NCBI RefSeq assembly: GCF_000234665.1
Contig: NC_018324.1
Location: 2,922,944 to 2,986,943, forward strand
Direction: 5' to 3'
DNA: 64,000 nucleotides
From: Leishmania mexicana MHOM/GT/2001/U1103
Lineage: Eukaryota > Euglenozoa > Kinetoplastea > Trypanosomatida > Trypanosomatidae
Shown: in pieces, positions 1 to 10,408 of the stretch
How positions within the stretch are numbered: position 1 is the first letter of the stretch
Layout: each line of letters begins with the position of its first letter
Program-made: the position numbers and the translations under genes
The notes under the pieces: generated by a model
Told to the model about the DNA's origin: nothing
Seen by the model: only the letters and a program-made list of their open reading frames with translations
Database searches by the model: none

Positions 1-1
1 G

Positions 2-1369
2 CAGCTGCGCCTTCAAAGCCCCGGCAACAGCGACGCTCAGCACGGTCTGATCATGGACGCCGCCAAAAGTGCCGCAGCCAGTCGGCCGCTGCCTGACGCA
101 AAGGCGCCTTGGGCGAACGGCAAGAATGGCGAGGTGCCGCGCTCGTCGGAGCCAGCGAAGTCCGCGACTTCCAGCACCACACACGGCAACGGCGCGACGG
201 CAACGCTCGCAGCGGCTGCACCGTTTCCTCACGGCTGCGTCGGCACGAATCGTGGCGACGTCGGCGCCGCAGGCAACTGTTTCGCGGCCAGCCAGTGCAA
301 CGGGTCGGCGACGCAGCAGGCGGCTCGAAGCAGCAGCGACCCGCATTCCACCAAGGCCCCGGATGAGAGCAAAGCCACCGACCAAGTGACAGCGCCGAAG
401 GCGGCTGTGCTACGGAGCGTGATGCCGTGGTCGCTGCAGGGCGGAACAGGGTGGGAAAGCAATGATGACGCGAGAGACGACACAACGCAGTTCCTGCTGC
501 GCAGCACAGAGCTGCTGGACGTCGGTGATGACGACGCGACGGAGGAGCCTGCTGGCGGCAACAGCAACAACGCCCCTAGCGGTGGAACCGCAAGCAATGT
601 GGAAGAGCTTGGCGCACACCGTGTTGCCCGACTGGTGGCAGGCCGAGACATGTTTGTCGCTAACGCGGCCCATCAGCTACCACAGCCCACGCCGACAAAG
701 AACATAGATATGTCAATCATGAACATGCTACTGGCCGCTGCCCCGCAGCCGCAGCCGAGCGATGCCGCGATGTCGTCCACTGCCGCTGCGCGGCAGCTGA
801 CCTTCCCTACTGTCGCAGAGCCGCCCAAGCCCGTCCCAGCACCGTCCTTTCAACCCGGTGGTGTCTTTCCTGTGTACGTCCTTCAGTTGCCAGCACACCC
901 ACCGCAGCCTCAGCCGCAGCTAACCACTACCTCGCCGTTGCCAGCGGCGGCACCGCCATCGGACAAGCCACTCTATTACACCATGGCCAACGGCGTGCCC
1001 CTCCTTGTGCAGCCATCAACGACGCCTGGCGGGTTGGCGGTCACCTACCCGAATGGCCAACCGTTCCCGCACGGTGGCGATGGGTTCATGCCGTATCCGG
1101 CTATGCCTCAGCCGCCACCGCCACAGCAGCTGCAGCAGCAGCCGATACCCATGATGCCACACGGTCAAGCTATGATGAGCACGGCCGGCCTCGATGGGCG
1201 GCCGGTGGCGCGGCTCTCCGTGCAGCCTAGTGCCAGCTGGGGCAGTCAGTACCGCTTTTTCCCCAGCAGCCCCGGCAACCTTGCAGGTGCCTTCGCGAAT
1301 AGTCGCGCACCGGCGTACAGCAACAACAACGGCAACAACCCTTTCCAGGCTGGTAACGACTTCTCGTAG
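2..1369 (+). CDS. Gln/Pro/Ala-rich protein, 5' truncated by window edge
   Basis: The reading frame is open from the first bases of the window, so the gene is probably cut at its 5' end. An internal ATG at 53 would give 438 residues and could be the real start. No folded domain is recognisable. The protein is rich in Ala, Pro, Gln and Ser, with Pro/Gln blocks in the second half (PQPPPPQQLQQQP around residue 355 counted from the ATG at 53) and an Asn/Gly-rich tail (NNNGNNPFQ) before a TAG stop. Such Q/P/N-rich tails are common in kinetoplastid RNA-binding and granule proteins, but no RRM, CCCH or PUF motif is visible here. If one exists it lies upstream of the window. Function unknown. Confidence 0.75.
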   Translation, partial: QLRLQSPGNSDAQHGLIMDAAKSAAASRPLPDAKAPWANGKNGEVPRSSEPAKSATSSTTHGNGATATLAAAAPFPHGCVGTNRGDVGAAGNCFAASQCNGSATQQAARSSSDPHSTKAPDESKATDQVTAPKAAVLRSVMPWSLQGGTGWESNDDARDDTTQFLLRSTELLDVGDDDATEEPAGGNSNNAPSGGTASNVEELGAHRVARLVAGRDMFVANAAHQLPQPTPTKNIDMSIMNMLLAAAPQPQPSDAAMSSTAAARQLTFPTVAEPPKPVPAPSFQPGGVFPVYVLQLPAHPPQPQPQLTTTSPLPAAAPPSDKPLYYTMANGVPLLVQPSTTPGGLAVTYPNGQPFPHGGDGFMPYPAMPQPPPPQQLQQQPIPMMPHGQAMMSTAGLDGRPVARLSVQPSASWGSQYRFFPSSPGNLAGAFANSRAPAYSNNNGNNPFQAGNDFS

Positions 1370-1591
1370 TACTGCAGAGGGTAAGTGCCAAGTGCTGCGC
1401 TCTCTAATTCGCGTCCCCTCCCGCCCGCCCCGTATGGCTGCAGACAAGAAGCGGCCGCCTCCCTCTTCCTCCTTTTCCCTCGCCACGAGGGCACGTCTTT
1501 TTTTGTGTATGTCTGTGTGTGCATGTGTGCGGTGTGTGAGAGGCATGATCTTGTCGGTCTATTTGTGTCAACCTCCTTGTCTGTCGTTTGC

Positions 1592-1617
1592 GTGTGTGTG
1601 TGTGTGTGTGTGTGTGT
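1592..1617 (+). repeat. (GT)13 microsatellite
   Basis: Uninterrupted GT dinucleotides in the 3' spacer of the first gene. Confidence 0.95.
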
Positions 1618-1984
1618 CTGCGGTGGCCATTTTCATGCTTCTCTTCGTCAAGTCTACGCTGTACACTGTTTCTCTTACAGGATTCACTTTATCAGTTCAT
1701 GCGCCCCTCCCCCCGCAGTTGCAAGCACGCGCAGGTGCGGCTCATGATGCATGTATGCGCACAAGTAAGCGAAGAAGAGCCGGATGATGAGGAGAGGAGA
1801 CTGGAGTGGAACTGGGAGGGACGGAGAGGGGAGAAAGGGGACGAGTGCCGTAGACGGAGCTGTACCTCCATCTCTCCCTCCCTCCCTCTGTCTTCCGCTT
1901 GTGTATTCACGGTGTTCTTCGCTCCTTGTCTCATCCTGTGCGCCTTTACCCCTTTTTGTCTTTTGATTTTTTTTCCGTTCTCTG

Positions 1985-2080
1985 TATATATATATATATA
2001 TTCATATATATTTATATATTCACATATATATATTTATATACTCATATATATATTTATTCAAACATATATTTATTTTTATA
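1985..2080. repeat. AT-rich (TA)n-like block
   Basis: About 95 bases of TATATA runs broken by single C or TT changes. It is extremely AT-rich in an otherwise GC-rich genome. Confidence 0.9.
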
Positions 2081-2730
2081 TATCGACGCCTTTCAATGAA
2101 TAAAATGCAAACTCTCCTCGTCTCTCTTGTTGCTGTTTTCGTTGCTTTCGCCCTAAACGTTGGCCATCTCTTTATGTATTTATTTATTTATTATGATGAT
2201 GAATGTATTTTTCTCCCCAGTTTCGTGTTTTCGGTCTCTCTCGCGCACTCTCACTTTGCCGCCGCTTTTTATTTGTATGAGGATTACGTAGCTGTGCTGC
2301 TCCTCCTCTTCTGCCCTCCGCGATTGGGTTTTCTTTTTGGATTTTATCGTTTCCCCCCTCTGTGTGTGTGTGTGTGTGTCTCTGTGTGTATGTGTGGACT
2401 GTTTCTATATGGCATATATTCGTTTTTTTTGTTCTGTGACTCGCATGCAGCTGCTGTGTTGTTGCAGACCTCAGCTGCACACCCGATTTGGGGGGCGGGA
2501 GAGGGGGCGGGGGCGGGAGAGGGGCTTGTTCCCTCTCCCTCCCTCCCTGCCTTCGTTTCATGGCACTATCAAAACGTGTTACCTCTTTTCTTTTTTTTCT
2601 TCTGTTCTTCGCACTGAATATTGCTTTTTTGTCGTTGTTATTGTTGTTGTCTTCCTCTCCTTTCACCACCTGCCTTCGCTCCACCACCCACACCCCACCA
2701 TCTTGGCCTGACTGACTGGTTGTGTACGCG

Positions 2731-2750
2731 TGTGTGTGTGTGTGTGTGTG
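2731..2750 (+). repeat. (TG)10 microsatellite
   Basis: Perfect TG dinucleotide run in the 3' spacer. Confidence 0.9.
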
Positions 2751-3183
2751 GCAGGGTGTGGATGTCGCTACCCGATCCTCTGCGTCAGCACCGTTATCGT
2801 CGATGATGGCGCTAATCGTATAACTTGTCTGCTTCTCTCTTCCCTTTTTCTTCTTTTTTTGTCCCCCTTCATCTCCGCATTGTCCCACTACATCTATATC
2901 CACGTATATAGAGAGAGGGGAAGATAGAGATGCCTATATATGTATTTATATTTATGTGTGCCCGCTTGTGAGGACTGGTCTGTTCGATGTCGAGCTGTGA
3001 AAGTAGCAACAGAGTATAAATATAAATATATATATATACAGATAAAAAAAATGACGACGACAGCCTTGAACCTCTTTTTTTTTCGGACACCGAAGCCTGC
3101 ATACTTGCCAAATCACCATCATCATCACTTCTCTCTTCGTCACGCACCCGTTCCTTTTTTCTTCTGCCCTCCCTCTCTGGTCG

Positions 3184-3184
<1 letters not shown>

Positions 3185-3219
<35 letters not shown>
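3185..3219 (+). repeat. (TG)17 microsatellite
   Basis: Perfect TG run of about 35 bases, the longest of several in this spacer. Confidence 0.95.
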
Positions 3220-3220
<1 letters not shown>

Positions 3221-5283
3221 CTTTGCAATGCTTTGTTGTCGAGGTTTTTGGGGGAGGGAGGAGGAGGAGGGTTGTGGCGGCGAGTTTCTTTTTCGTTGAC
3301 CGTTCTTTTTGGGTGTTTGTTCTTGTCCTTTTTTTTTCTTTTCCCTTCTTCTTTCGGGGCGCTTACGTAATCCGTACGAGGAACGGAAAGGTGTGTGTGT
3401 GTATGCGTACGTAAAGATATATATATATGTGCGTCTATGTCGGTCGGTCGGTGTGTCTGTGTCTGTGTGTGTGTTGTGTGTGTCTACACGGTAATAACTA
3501 CCCAGACGTATATACTAAGCATGCAGCCAGCACACATGCACACAGACATAGACACACGCAGAAAGTATAAGAAACAAAAAAAAAGCAAAACGAAAACGGC
3601 CACCGTCATTCTCGAACGTCAACGCGCACACCAAATATAGATAAACATGCACGAATACTCATTGTCATCGACACTGTTTATTATTATTATTATTATTATC
3701 CACCACCACCCCTCCTCTTTCCCCACTCCCCCACTTTCCTCCGGTGGGTATAAGGGCTCCTTTTGTTTTTTTTGTTTGGAGGGTTGTCTGTGTGTCCTTC
3801 GCTTGCTGTCATTCCCTGTCTTCTCTCGCTATCGCCTCCCCTCCTCTCCCTCCCTCTCCCTCCCTTCCTCACCCCCCCCACACATCTCGGATGATGCGGG
3901 AGCTACCTTAGCGCTGGACCACAGGCCCCAGTATTTCACTCTGCGTATGTGGAGAAGCCAAAGAGCCGGCAGCATACCCTCCGGGTACGGCTGGGGGACT
4001 CTTGGTGTTGGTGCAGAGGGCTGGGCTAGCGCTGTGCCGAAGGGCCACGTGCGGTCATGACCACGCCTGGGTCAGCTCGCTACGAATCTCGTCGATGATA
4101 CAACAAGTATGCGCATCCACCACCTACTTTTCTGACTTTTCTGCGTTGCAGTGATGTTGAGCATGATCCATGGGCCTGGACTGCGCTGTACGCGGCGGCA
4201 TTGCGCTGGGCTGAACGACACCAGCCAGTGCTGGTTGGCCCGGCTCCTTGGCGAACCTTCGATGCCGGTCTGTATTCGGCAAGAGAGGCGCATTTCCCAC
4301 CCCGACAGACCTCTGGGGCATTGGACCTCCCGGGCATTCCGCGCTCCGGTGCAGCAAGAGAAAAGCTCGGCAGTGGTGTCTGCGTGCGCATACAACCAGA
4401 GACATGTGGATAGATGTACGCCCCCACCCCTTCTCAACGACAAAGGCGAAGCAGTGGCGTTGCGGCTGTGCTGCTACGTCCCTGCTAGGCGCACACACGC
4501 CACGCACGTACGCACACCTAAGTGTCACCTCGCGGCACGGGAGGCTCTCCATCAGACACCAGGCAATGTCGCACGCATTCCACACGCCATCGGAGCGGGG
4601 GCCGGCTCGCGCCGCCCGGTGTGGGACACGAGATGACGGCCCAGCCGACCAGGGGGAGGGAACCACCCCACACGATTGGCCCAATGACGAGCACCTGACC
4701 TGTGCAAGCGACAGCGGCACCACGGCACGGCACACCGTCGACGCCGCCGCACAGACGTCACCACGGTATCGCGCGGCTCAGTCATGCTCGTCCCACAAGG
4801 TGAGCAGGAAACCGCACCGGCTTCAGAGTGCCGCGCTGACACCGGCCACCACCGCACCCCGACAGCGCACCACGCAGGGAGAGCGAATCGCCCATACCGT
4901 CACACCCACGACAAACGCCGCCACGCAACGCCCTGCACGCCAGAGCTGACGCGATGGGAAGCAGTTCTCGAGAGGGTACCCTGCGTGTCTCCCGAGCATC
5001 GCCATCTCCGATATGCTCAAGGTGCTCCAACAAGCCAGCCTTGAAGGGTGGATACAGTCGCGCAACGCCCTTTCACCCCCCCCCTTCAGCGACCCTCGAT
5101 CACGGGCACCGATCGAGTCTGTCCATGTTCCCCTGCACCGCACACGCCAGCAATGCGACAGGGCTACCGCCACCTGAGTGCGCAAGAGCAGGCCAGCGCA
5201 TTGGGGAAGACGCACCAACAGACGCCGAGGCGACATCCGGCAGCGCGCCCCACCTCCGTGCCCCACCGAGGTGCAGGTCCACG

Positions 5284-5826
5284 CCTCTCAAACCGTTCAT
5301 GGTGGATGAGCTCAGCGATGGCACACCGCGTAGTCCACTGCGGCTGAGCATCTAAAGCCAGAGGGTCGCCACTGGCCGCGTCGCTGCTACGTGGAAAAGA
5401 GGAGCACAGTGAGCCCCTCCTGAAACCGCACGAGCCCGACGGCGGCTCCGCGCCCGACCGCTCTGCGACGTTGACCATGACTCTATACGAGCCCCTCGAA
5501 CGGATGATCTCGCGACGACTGCGCGACCATCTGGCAGGCAAGCCACCCAACCGCAGCGACCTGACTTCCGTCCCCACCGCTCCACCGCAGACCCCCTGGA
5601 CTTGTGCCTCCACAAAGCGGTGCAGCGCGCTGGCCAGGTACAAAAATCGGAGCGGTGCTTGCGGACCCTACGCTCGCGCCTTCGGCTGTGCAGATCACGG
5701 CACTGCGGCAGGTCAATCTGTAGGCCCGTACCGCACTCGCTGGGTCATGGATTTCTTACATGCGGAGGCCCGCAAGGGTCAGGCCTAGGCCCTCTCCTCT
5801 TCATCCTTGTGGTGGACTCGCTGGGT
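5284..5826 (+). pseudogene. Reverse transcriptase relic inside the retroposon
   Basis: The relic comprises a KPFMVDELSDG-like entry segment (5296 on), the PLLKP and LERMISRRL segments, and the PQGSGLGPLLF motif, spread over different frames and broken by stops. The active-site YADD box expected some 25-40 residues after PQGS is not found in any + frame before the RNase H relic begins. The catalytic palm and thumb therefore appear deleted. Confidence 0.7.
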
Positions 5827-5989
5827 GCGGAGCAGTGGAGCGGATGGGGAGTGGGCTTGACCTGCTGCGAGGCCACGTCTCTCATCCGAGGCACAGAAGA
5901 ACAAGCGTAGGCGCTGTTGCGGAGTCGCTCTCCCTCCTCACGGGCCGCACAACGTCCGAAGAGGGCCTATGGCGGCGTACCTTGGCACA

Positions 5990-6720
5990 ACTTGCGGGCG
6001 CTACTGGCCCGTCGCACACACCTCTCATTTTCGGTTGCCTTTGGTCTCTGCACGATGCCGAACGATGAGGAAGTTGGCAAGCATGCGAAATCAGTAATGT
6101 CAGCGGGACCGACGCCGACTGCATGGATCAACGACCCGATCACGGCTTCTCAGCCGCCAGGCGGGCATCCCCCACCCACCCCCCGAAATCGCGGTGCGCG
6201 ATGCGGCACGCCACGACGAGAGGTACTCGGCGGCAACCGTCCCACACCAATGAGCAAGGACCCTGAGCTCACGGAGCGACAAGAGTCCATCCTCGCCCAG
6301 CTCCATGTGAGTCGCATGGAGTGCGGATGGTGCGCTGGCGGCTCCTCCACTAGCATTGTGGTACCCCCGCCCCCGCCTGCTTCTGCTATGAGAGCGTCCG
6401 ACCTGGCGCTGCGCCGAAGACGCTACGCGAGATTCGCGGATCGCTCGAGGCTCAGAGCACACCTCATGTTACGCTGCGAGGGCCTCCCCCGTTTGGTGTC
6501 TGCGGCTGCCCCCTGCGCCCCCTTCGGAATGGCAGGCTGCGAGCCCTTTGTGCCCAGGCACATGCGGGCAAGCTGTCCAGACATGCCCCCATGGCATCGA
6601 CGGAAATGGAATATAATAGCAGCAACCCCCCGCCCCCAGCCAACAACGCCGTCCTGACGCCGTGCCCAGGGTGCAAGAGTGCGAGCGCTGTGCGCACGCG
6701 TTGTCAGGTGCAGCTGGCAT
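5990..6720 (+). pseudogene. RNase H-like and C-terminal relic of the retroposon
   Basis: The frame from 5917 gives LLARRTHLSFSVAFGLCTMP then NDEEVGKHAK. This resembles the end of the RNase H domain of ingi-type elements (HxxFxxxxGHCGxxxNEExDxxAK). It is followed by a LTERQESILAQL segment typical of their C-terminal region. Frame breaks show that it is dead. Confidence 0.6.
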
Positions 6721-7578
6721 GGCGTATGGCATCCGAGCAGTGCAGCGCGAGGCTGGCAGCGCACGAGTGACGGACGAGAAAGGTGCGGAGAGACTCAATG
6801 CCGACCAGCCCCACAGTGCATGCGCGCGAAGCATGCGGCATCCTCTCCATGTGACTGGGTGGGCTGATGAGGCGCAGATGCCGGAGGCATGACGCCAGCA
6901 CCGCGAGTTGCACCATCGAGTCCTCCCCCGGCCCACATGTGTGGCGAGTGCCCGCATCATATTATGCAATGCCGCGGCTTGCAGCGACTCGGGAAGAGGC
7001 ACGGCGTGCCGGCCGGGTGCAGGGCCTCAGCGAGGGCCCTGGCCTGAGGCTGGCCAACTTCGTCCCCGACCTCATCGAGCATGCGCCTAGACCCATCCCC
7101 TACCACCCGCGCGGCAGGCGCCACCGCCACCGCCCTCCAGCAGGACCCTGGACGCGGCCCGCACAGGTCCGGGCATGCCGTCCACGCAAGGCCGCCTGGC
7201 GCCGGTCGTGCAGCACGTACCTGACGAGGGGCCGAGGGGGGAGAGGGCGAGCCCGCGCGACGCACGGCCCCGATCCGACGGCAGGACGGTTCGTTCTGGC
7301 GGGCCGGGGATGGAGCCGTGGTGCAACAGGCCCAGGTGAGCGGTGGTTGCCTGCATCTGTCGGCTGACGTGTACGTGGTGGAACGGACGCGTGGGAAGAT
7401 ATAGTGAAACGCGAAAAAAAAGGATGTTGTGTGTGCGTGCGTTGATGTACTGTTTATGGTCGTCATTCATGTCCCTCTCTCTCATTGTTGGCTCTTGCTG
7501 GATGGCTCTGGGCTGTGGTTGCGCTTACCTGGCGTGGGTGTCTTTTGATTTTGGTTTTCGGTGGAGGAGTTGGTTTGT

Positions 7579-7678
7579 NNNNNNNNNNNNNNNNNNNNNN
7601 NNNNNNNNNNNNNNNNNNNNNNNNNNNNNNNNNNNNNNNNNNNNNNNNNNNNNNNNNNNNNNNNNNNNNNNNNNNNNN
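7579..7678. other. Assembly gap (100 N)
   Basis: Exactly 100 N, the usual placeholder for a scaffold gap of unknown size. It lies just 3' of the retroposon, where repeats probably broke the assembly. Frames crossing it mean nothing. Confidence 0.99.
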
Positions 7679-10408
7679 CACCCCACCCCCGTTTACTACT
7701 CCATCCCCCCCCCTCGCCTTCCTCCACGCCCCTGCGGCCTCCCTCACGTTCGGCGCCGGTACACGGCCAGTCGTGGTGCCTCTTCGTCTCTATCTCTCGT
7801 GTGCCTGTTTCTATCTGTCCATCTGTATCGTCACCCCGGCTCTTCTCGCATCGTAGGGTGCACTCATTTTTTGTAACCTTGCCTGTCCGGGAAGTCGACG
7901 CTAACGGCACTCATTCAAGTTCACGGCGCCAAACATCGGCAAAGCAGGTGACGGAACCTCTCAAAGTGCGCACGTGCAATCCATCGAAGCGGGAACGCCA
8001 ACACCTGGAGGCGGCAGAGGTCATGCAAAGGGTTCAAACCTTAACTGTGCACTAAGTAGCGCTAGTGAACGAAGAGCGTACCACGCAGGCAACGAGAAGC
8101 ACAAAGAGTTCGGTGGAGAGAAAGAGAAAGCACTGGTACGGCCAAAGGTGTCGACACGCGCACGTTTGACTCGCTGTGTAGCTGGCTCTTACTTAGCCTC
8201 CTTACATAGCAACGTACGCAGCCCTTCTCCCCTTATCGGGGCATCTGCTCTCCACATACACACACAAACACACACGTCACCTCATCTCAGCCATATCTCC
8301 TCGGCAGTCTGTTGTTTGCCGGTGCTTGGTTTCTCTCTTGTTACACGTTGTCCTCTGCGAGCATCTGCGTCATCTGGTCGCGACAGCTCGGCCTGTTTCG
8401 CCATCACAGAGAGAGCGAGAGACCTCCGAGCATATACATCTCCTCTGCTGCACCCGTGCGTCAGAGTGGGTTCTATTTTTCTTCCACGTGTTCACTGCAG
8501 TCGCCATCGCCCATCATCTGCCGTCCCGCCACTAGCACCACCAACTGCTCTTCTTCCTCTTTCGTTCGCCTTCTGCTCTAGCTTCCTCAGTCACCTCCCT
8601 TCACCAGTTTTGCCGCTCACGCTTTTTTTTCATCCACCATAAATTTTATACATCACTCGCTCTCTGCAGGCAAAGACAAGAAGCCCACACGCCGAAGCGG
8701 AGAGCGTCTGCGCGGGCGTGCCACTGCTTGTGCGTGTGTATGTGTATGTATTCGGAGGTTTCGCTGTCTCTGCACCTTCTTTTCTTTTTTTGCTGGTGTT
8801 TTTCCCATTGTTGTTGTTTGTGGTCGTGTTGGGCGTTCCGCTGCCCTCTCTTGTCTCGCTGATTGCTTGGATGTTTTTTTAGGGGGGATTTGCTTCTTCT
8901 GTGTGTGTGCGTGTGTGCGTGCGTGTGCGTTCCTGCGGCTGCATGATATATATATATATATATATATATCGCTTCTCCCCTCTCGGCGATATTGATCATC
9001 CCTTCTCTTCTTCCTCCTCCTCTCTCATCACCGCCAACAGCGTTTTCCCTCGCTATCCGTGCGTGCAAGCGCGCACAGACCCGTTGCACGCAGCGCCCTT
9101 CCGCTCCTCGTCATTTTGGGGCTCTCCTCCGCGCTCTTCCTACCCGCGTCGCTCTTGAACGCTGACAGACGGATCTTTTCGACTCCGTCTTGCATTCTCC
9201 TCCCCCTGCGAGCACCCGCCTCTCTTCTATTTTGTTTTGTTTTGTTTTTGTCTTCCATTCGTGTGTGCGTATGTGTGCGTGTGTTCTGCCTGCCCTTCAC
9301 TTGCTAGTCGCCGTTCTTTTGTTTTCGATTCGTTGATTTCACTCCTAACCTGCTGCTCCACTGTGCTAGCCAAGTGATAGAAGGGTACACAGACGCAAAC
9401 AGCGATGGCAGCAGCGAGCCACCCTGCAGCTGCGCGTACCAACCACAAATAGCGACAAAGAGGCAGGAACGAAGAGAGGGGATACATAATATCGTGGAAC
9501 CGCTGACATCACTGCTGATCGCCTTCTCACTTTACCGGTAAGCACAGGTAGAGGGAGACAGCGAGCGAGACACACACACGAGTATCTGTCCTTTCCCTGA
9601 AGGCGGAGGTGTTCGTTTCTTTTCCCCATTCACTTCTTGTGGACCGCTCGTAGTGTGCATCTCTTGAGGTGTATACCTCGAACACCGCCAACACCCTCCT
9701 CGCACAAGCGCCCGCACACACGCACGTCATCATTTCTTTGCCGGGGGAAGGGTCTTCTTTCCCTGTCTTGGCGTGCTCTCTCTCTCTCTCTCTTTATCGC
9801 CGTGTGTTCTGCTCTCGGGTGGTGGTTCAATTCGCTTGTTCTCTCTGCTGCTGTGGTGGTGCTTGTCGTCGTCTTGTCATCCCTCGCACTTCCCTCCCTC
9901 ACGCACTCTGCGTGTGTTTTGCCGTGGTGGGAGCTGCCGTGCTGCGTTGACTTGGTGTGTGTGTGTGTGTGTGTGGGTGTGCGGCTACCAAGGTCGAAAA
10001 TCAGAGGGGAAGATAAGGACGACCTCCGACGCCATCAACACGCCAGCAAAACGGAAAGGAGAACTATTCGTTTTTTTTTTCACGACAGCTGTGGACACCC
10101 GTCACACACACACACACGTGCAACATACCCACGTACACACACCGCGCCCCACCCACTCACCCGCAAGGAACATAGCAGCACGCAAGGCCTTCACAAACAC
10201 CGTCACAACAAAGACCCAAGCAACAAAATCGGATAGGCGTTACACCAGGCACTTTGCATCGAAAGAAGGGGGCGGAAGGTGAAAGCGAAGCAAGGCGTCG
10301 AGAGACTGTTCATCTGTCCCTCTCTTCGTTGCCTGACTGTTGTCGTAAGGGTGCTGCTGCTGTGTGTGTCTATGTGTTTACATCTAAACCTTTGGAGCTG
10401 AAGCCAAC
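7679..10408 (+). other. Long 5' spacer/leader of the giant kinase gene
   Basis: These 2.7 kb hold CT-rich tracts, (AT)12 at 8946-8969, (CT)n at about 9776-9794 and (GT)n at about 9955-9975. A pyrimidine-rich stretch ends in an AG at 8668-8669 and could serve as a splice acceptor. A second CT-rich stretch lies at about 10314-10345, close to the kinase ATG. Open frames here (for example 7974-8642) are low-complexity and judged chance. Confidence 0.6.
8946..8969. repeat. (AT)12 microsatellite
   Basis: Perfect AT dinucleotide run upstream of the kinase gene. Confidence 0.9.

Larger units (their letters stand above)
1370..3899 (+). other. Long non-coding spacer / 3' UTR with stacked microsatellites
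   Basis: There is no credible gene in these 2.5 kb. Open frames here encode only repeats such as runs of Val-Cys. The stretch holds several (GT)n tracts, an AT-rich block, many T and CT tracts and (TTA)n near 3676. It probably contains the 3' UTR of the upstream gene and the boundary with the retroposon. Confidence 0.7.
3900..7370 (+). mobile_element. Degenerate ingi/L1Tc-related non-LTR retroposon (DIRE-like), sense
   Basis: This 3.4-kb GC-rich block has no pyrimidine spacer character and no long frame, but it carries retroposon coding relics in the right order on the + strand. PLLKPHEPDGG followed by LTMTLYEPLERMISRRLRD (about 5424-5540) matches the early reverse-transcriptase region. GGPQGSGLGPLLFILVVDSL (5764-5823) matches the RT PQGS motif. 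LSFSVAFGLCTMPNDEEV (around 6023-6078) resembles the end of an ingi-type RNase H domain. ELTERQESILAQL (about 6266-6304) and a Cys-rich PCPGCKS piece (near 6661) resemble the C-terminal region. It ends near an A-rich stretch (about 7410). The edges are approximate. Such elements are known as vestiges in Leishmania, and this one cannot make protein. Confidence 0.75.

Noticed and set aside
8025..8060. tRNA-like B box (GGTTCAAACC)
   Set aside because: The flanking bases do not make a five-pair T stem, and no acceptor, D or anticodon arm can be drawn around it.
7974..8642. 222-residue + strand frame
   Set aside because: Low complexity with Leu/Pro/Ser end from a CT tract. No motif, and it lies in a spacer.
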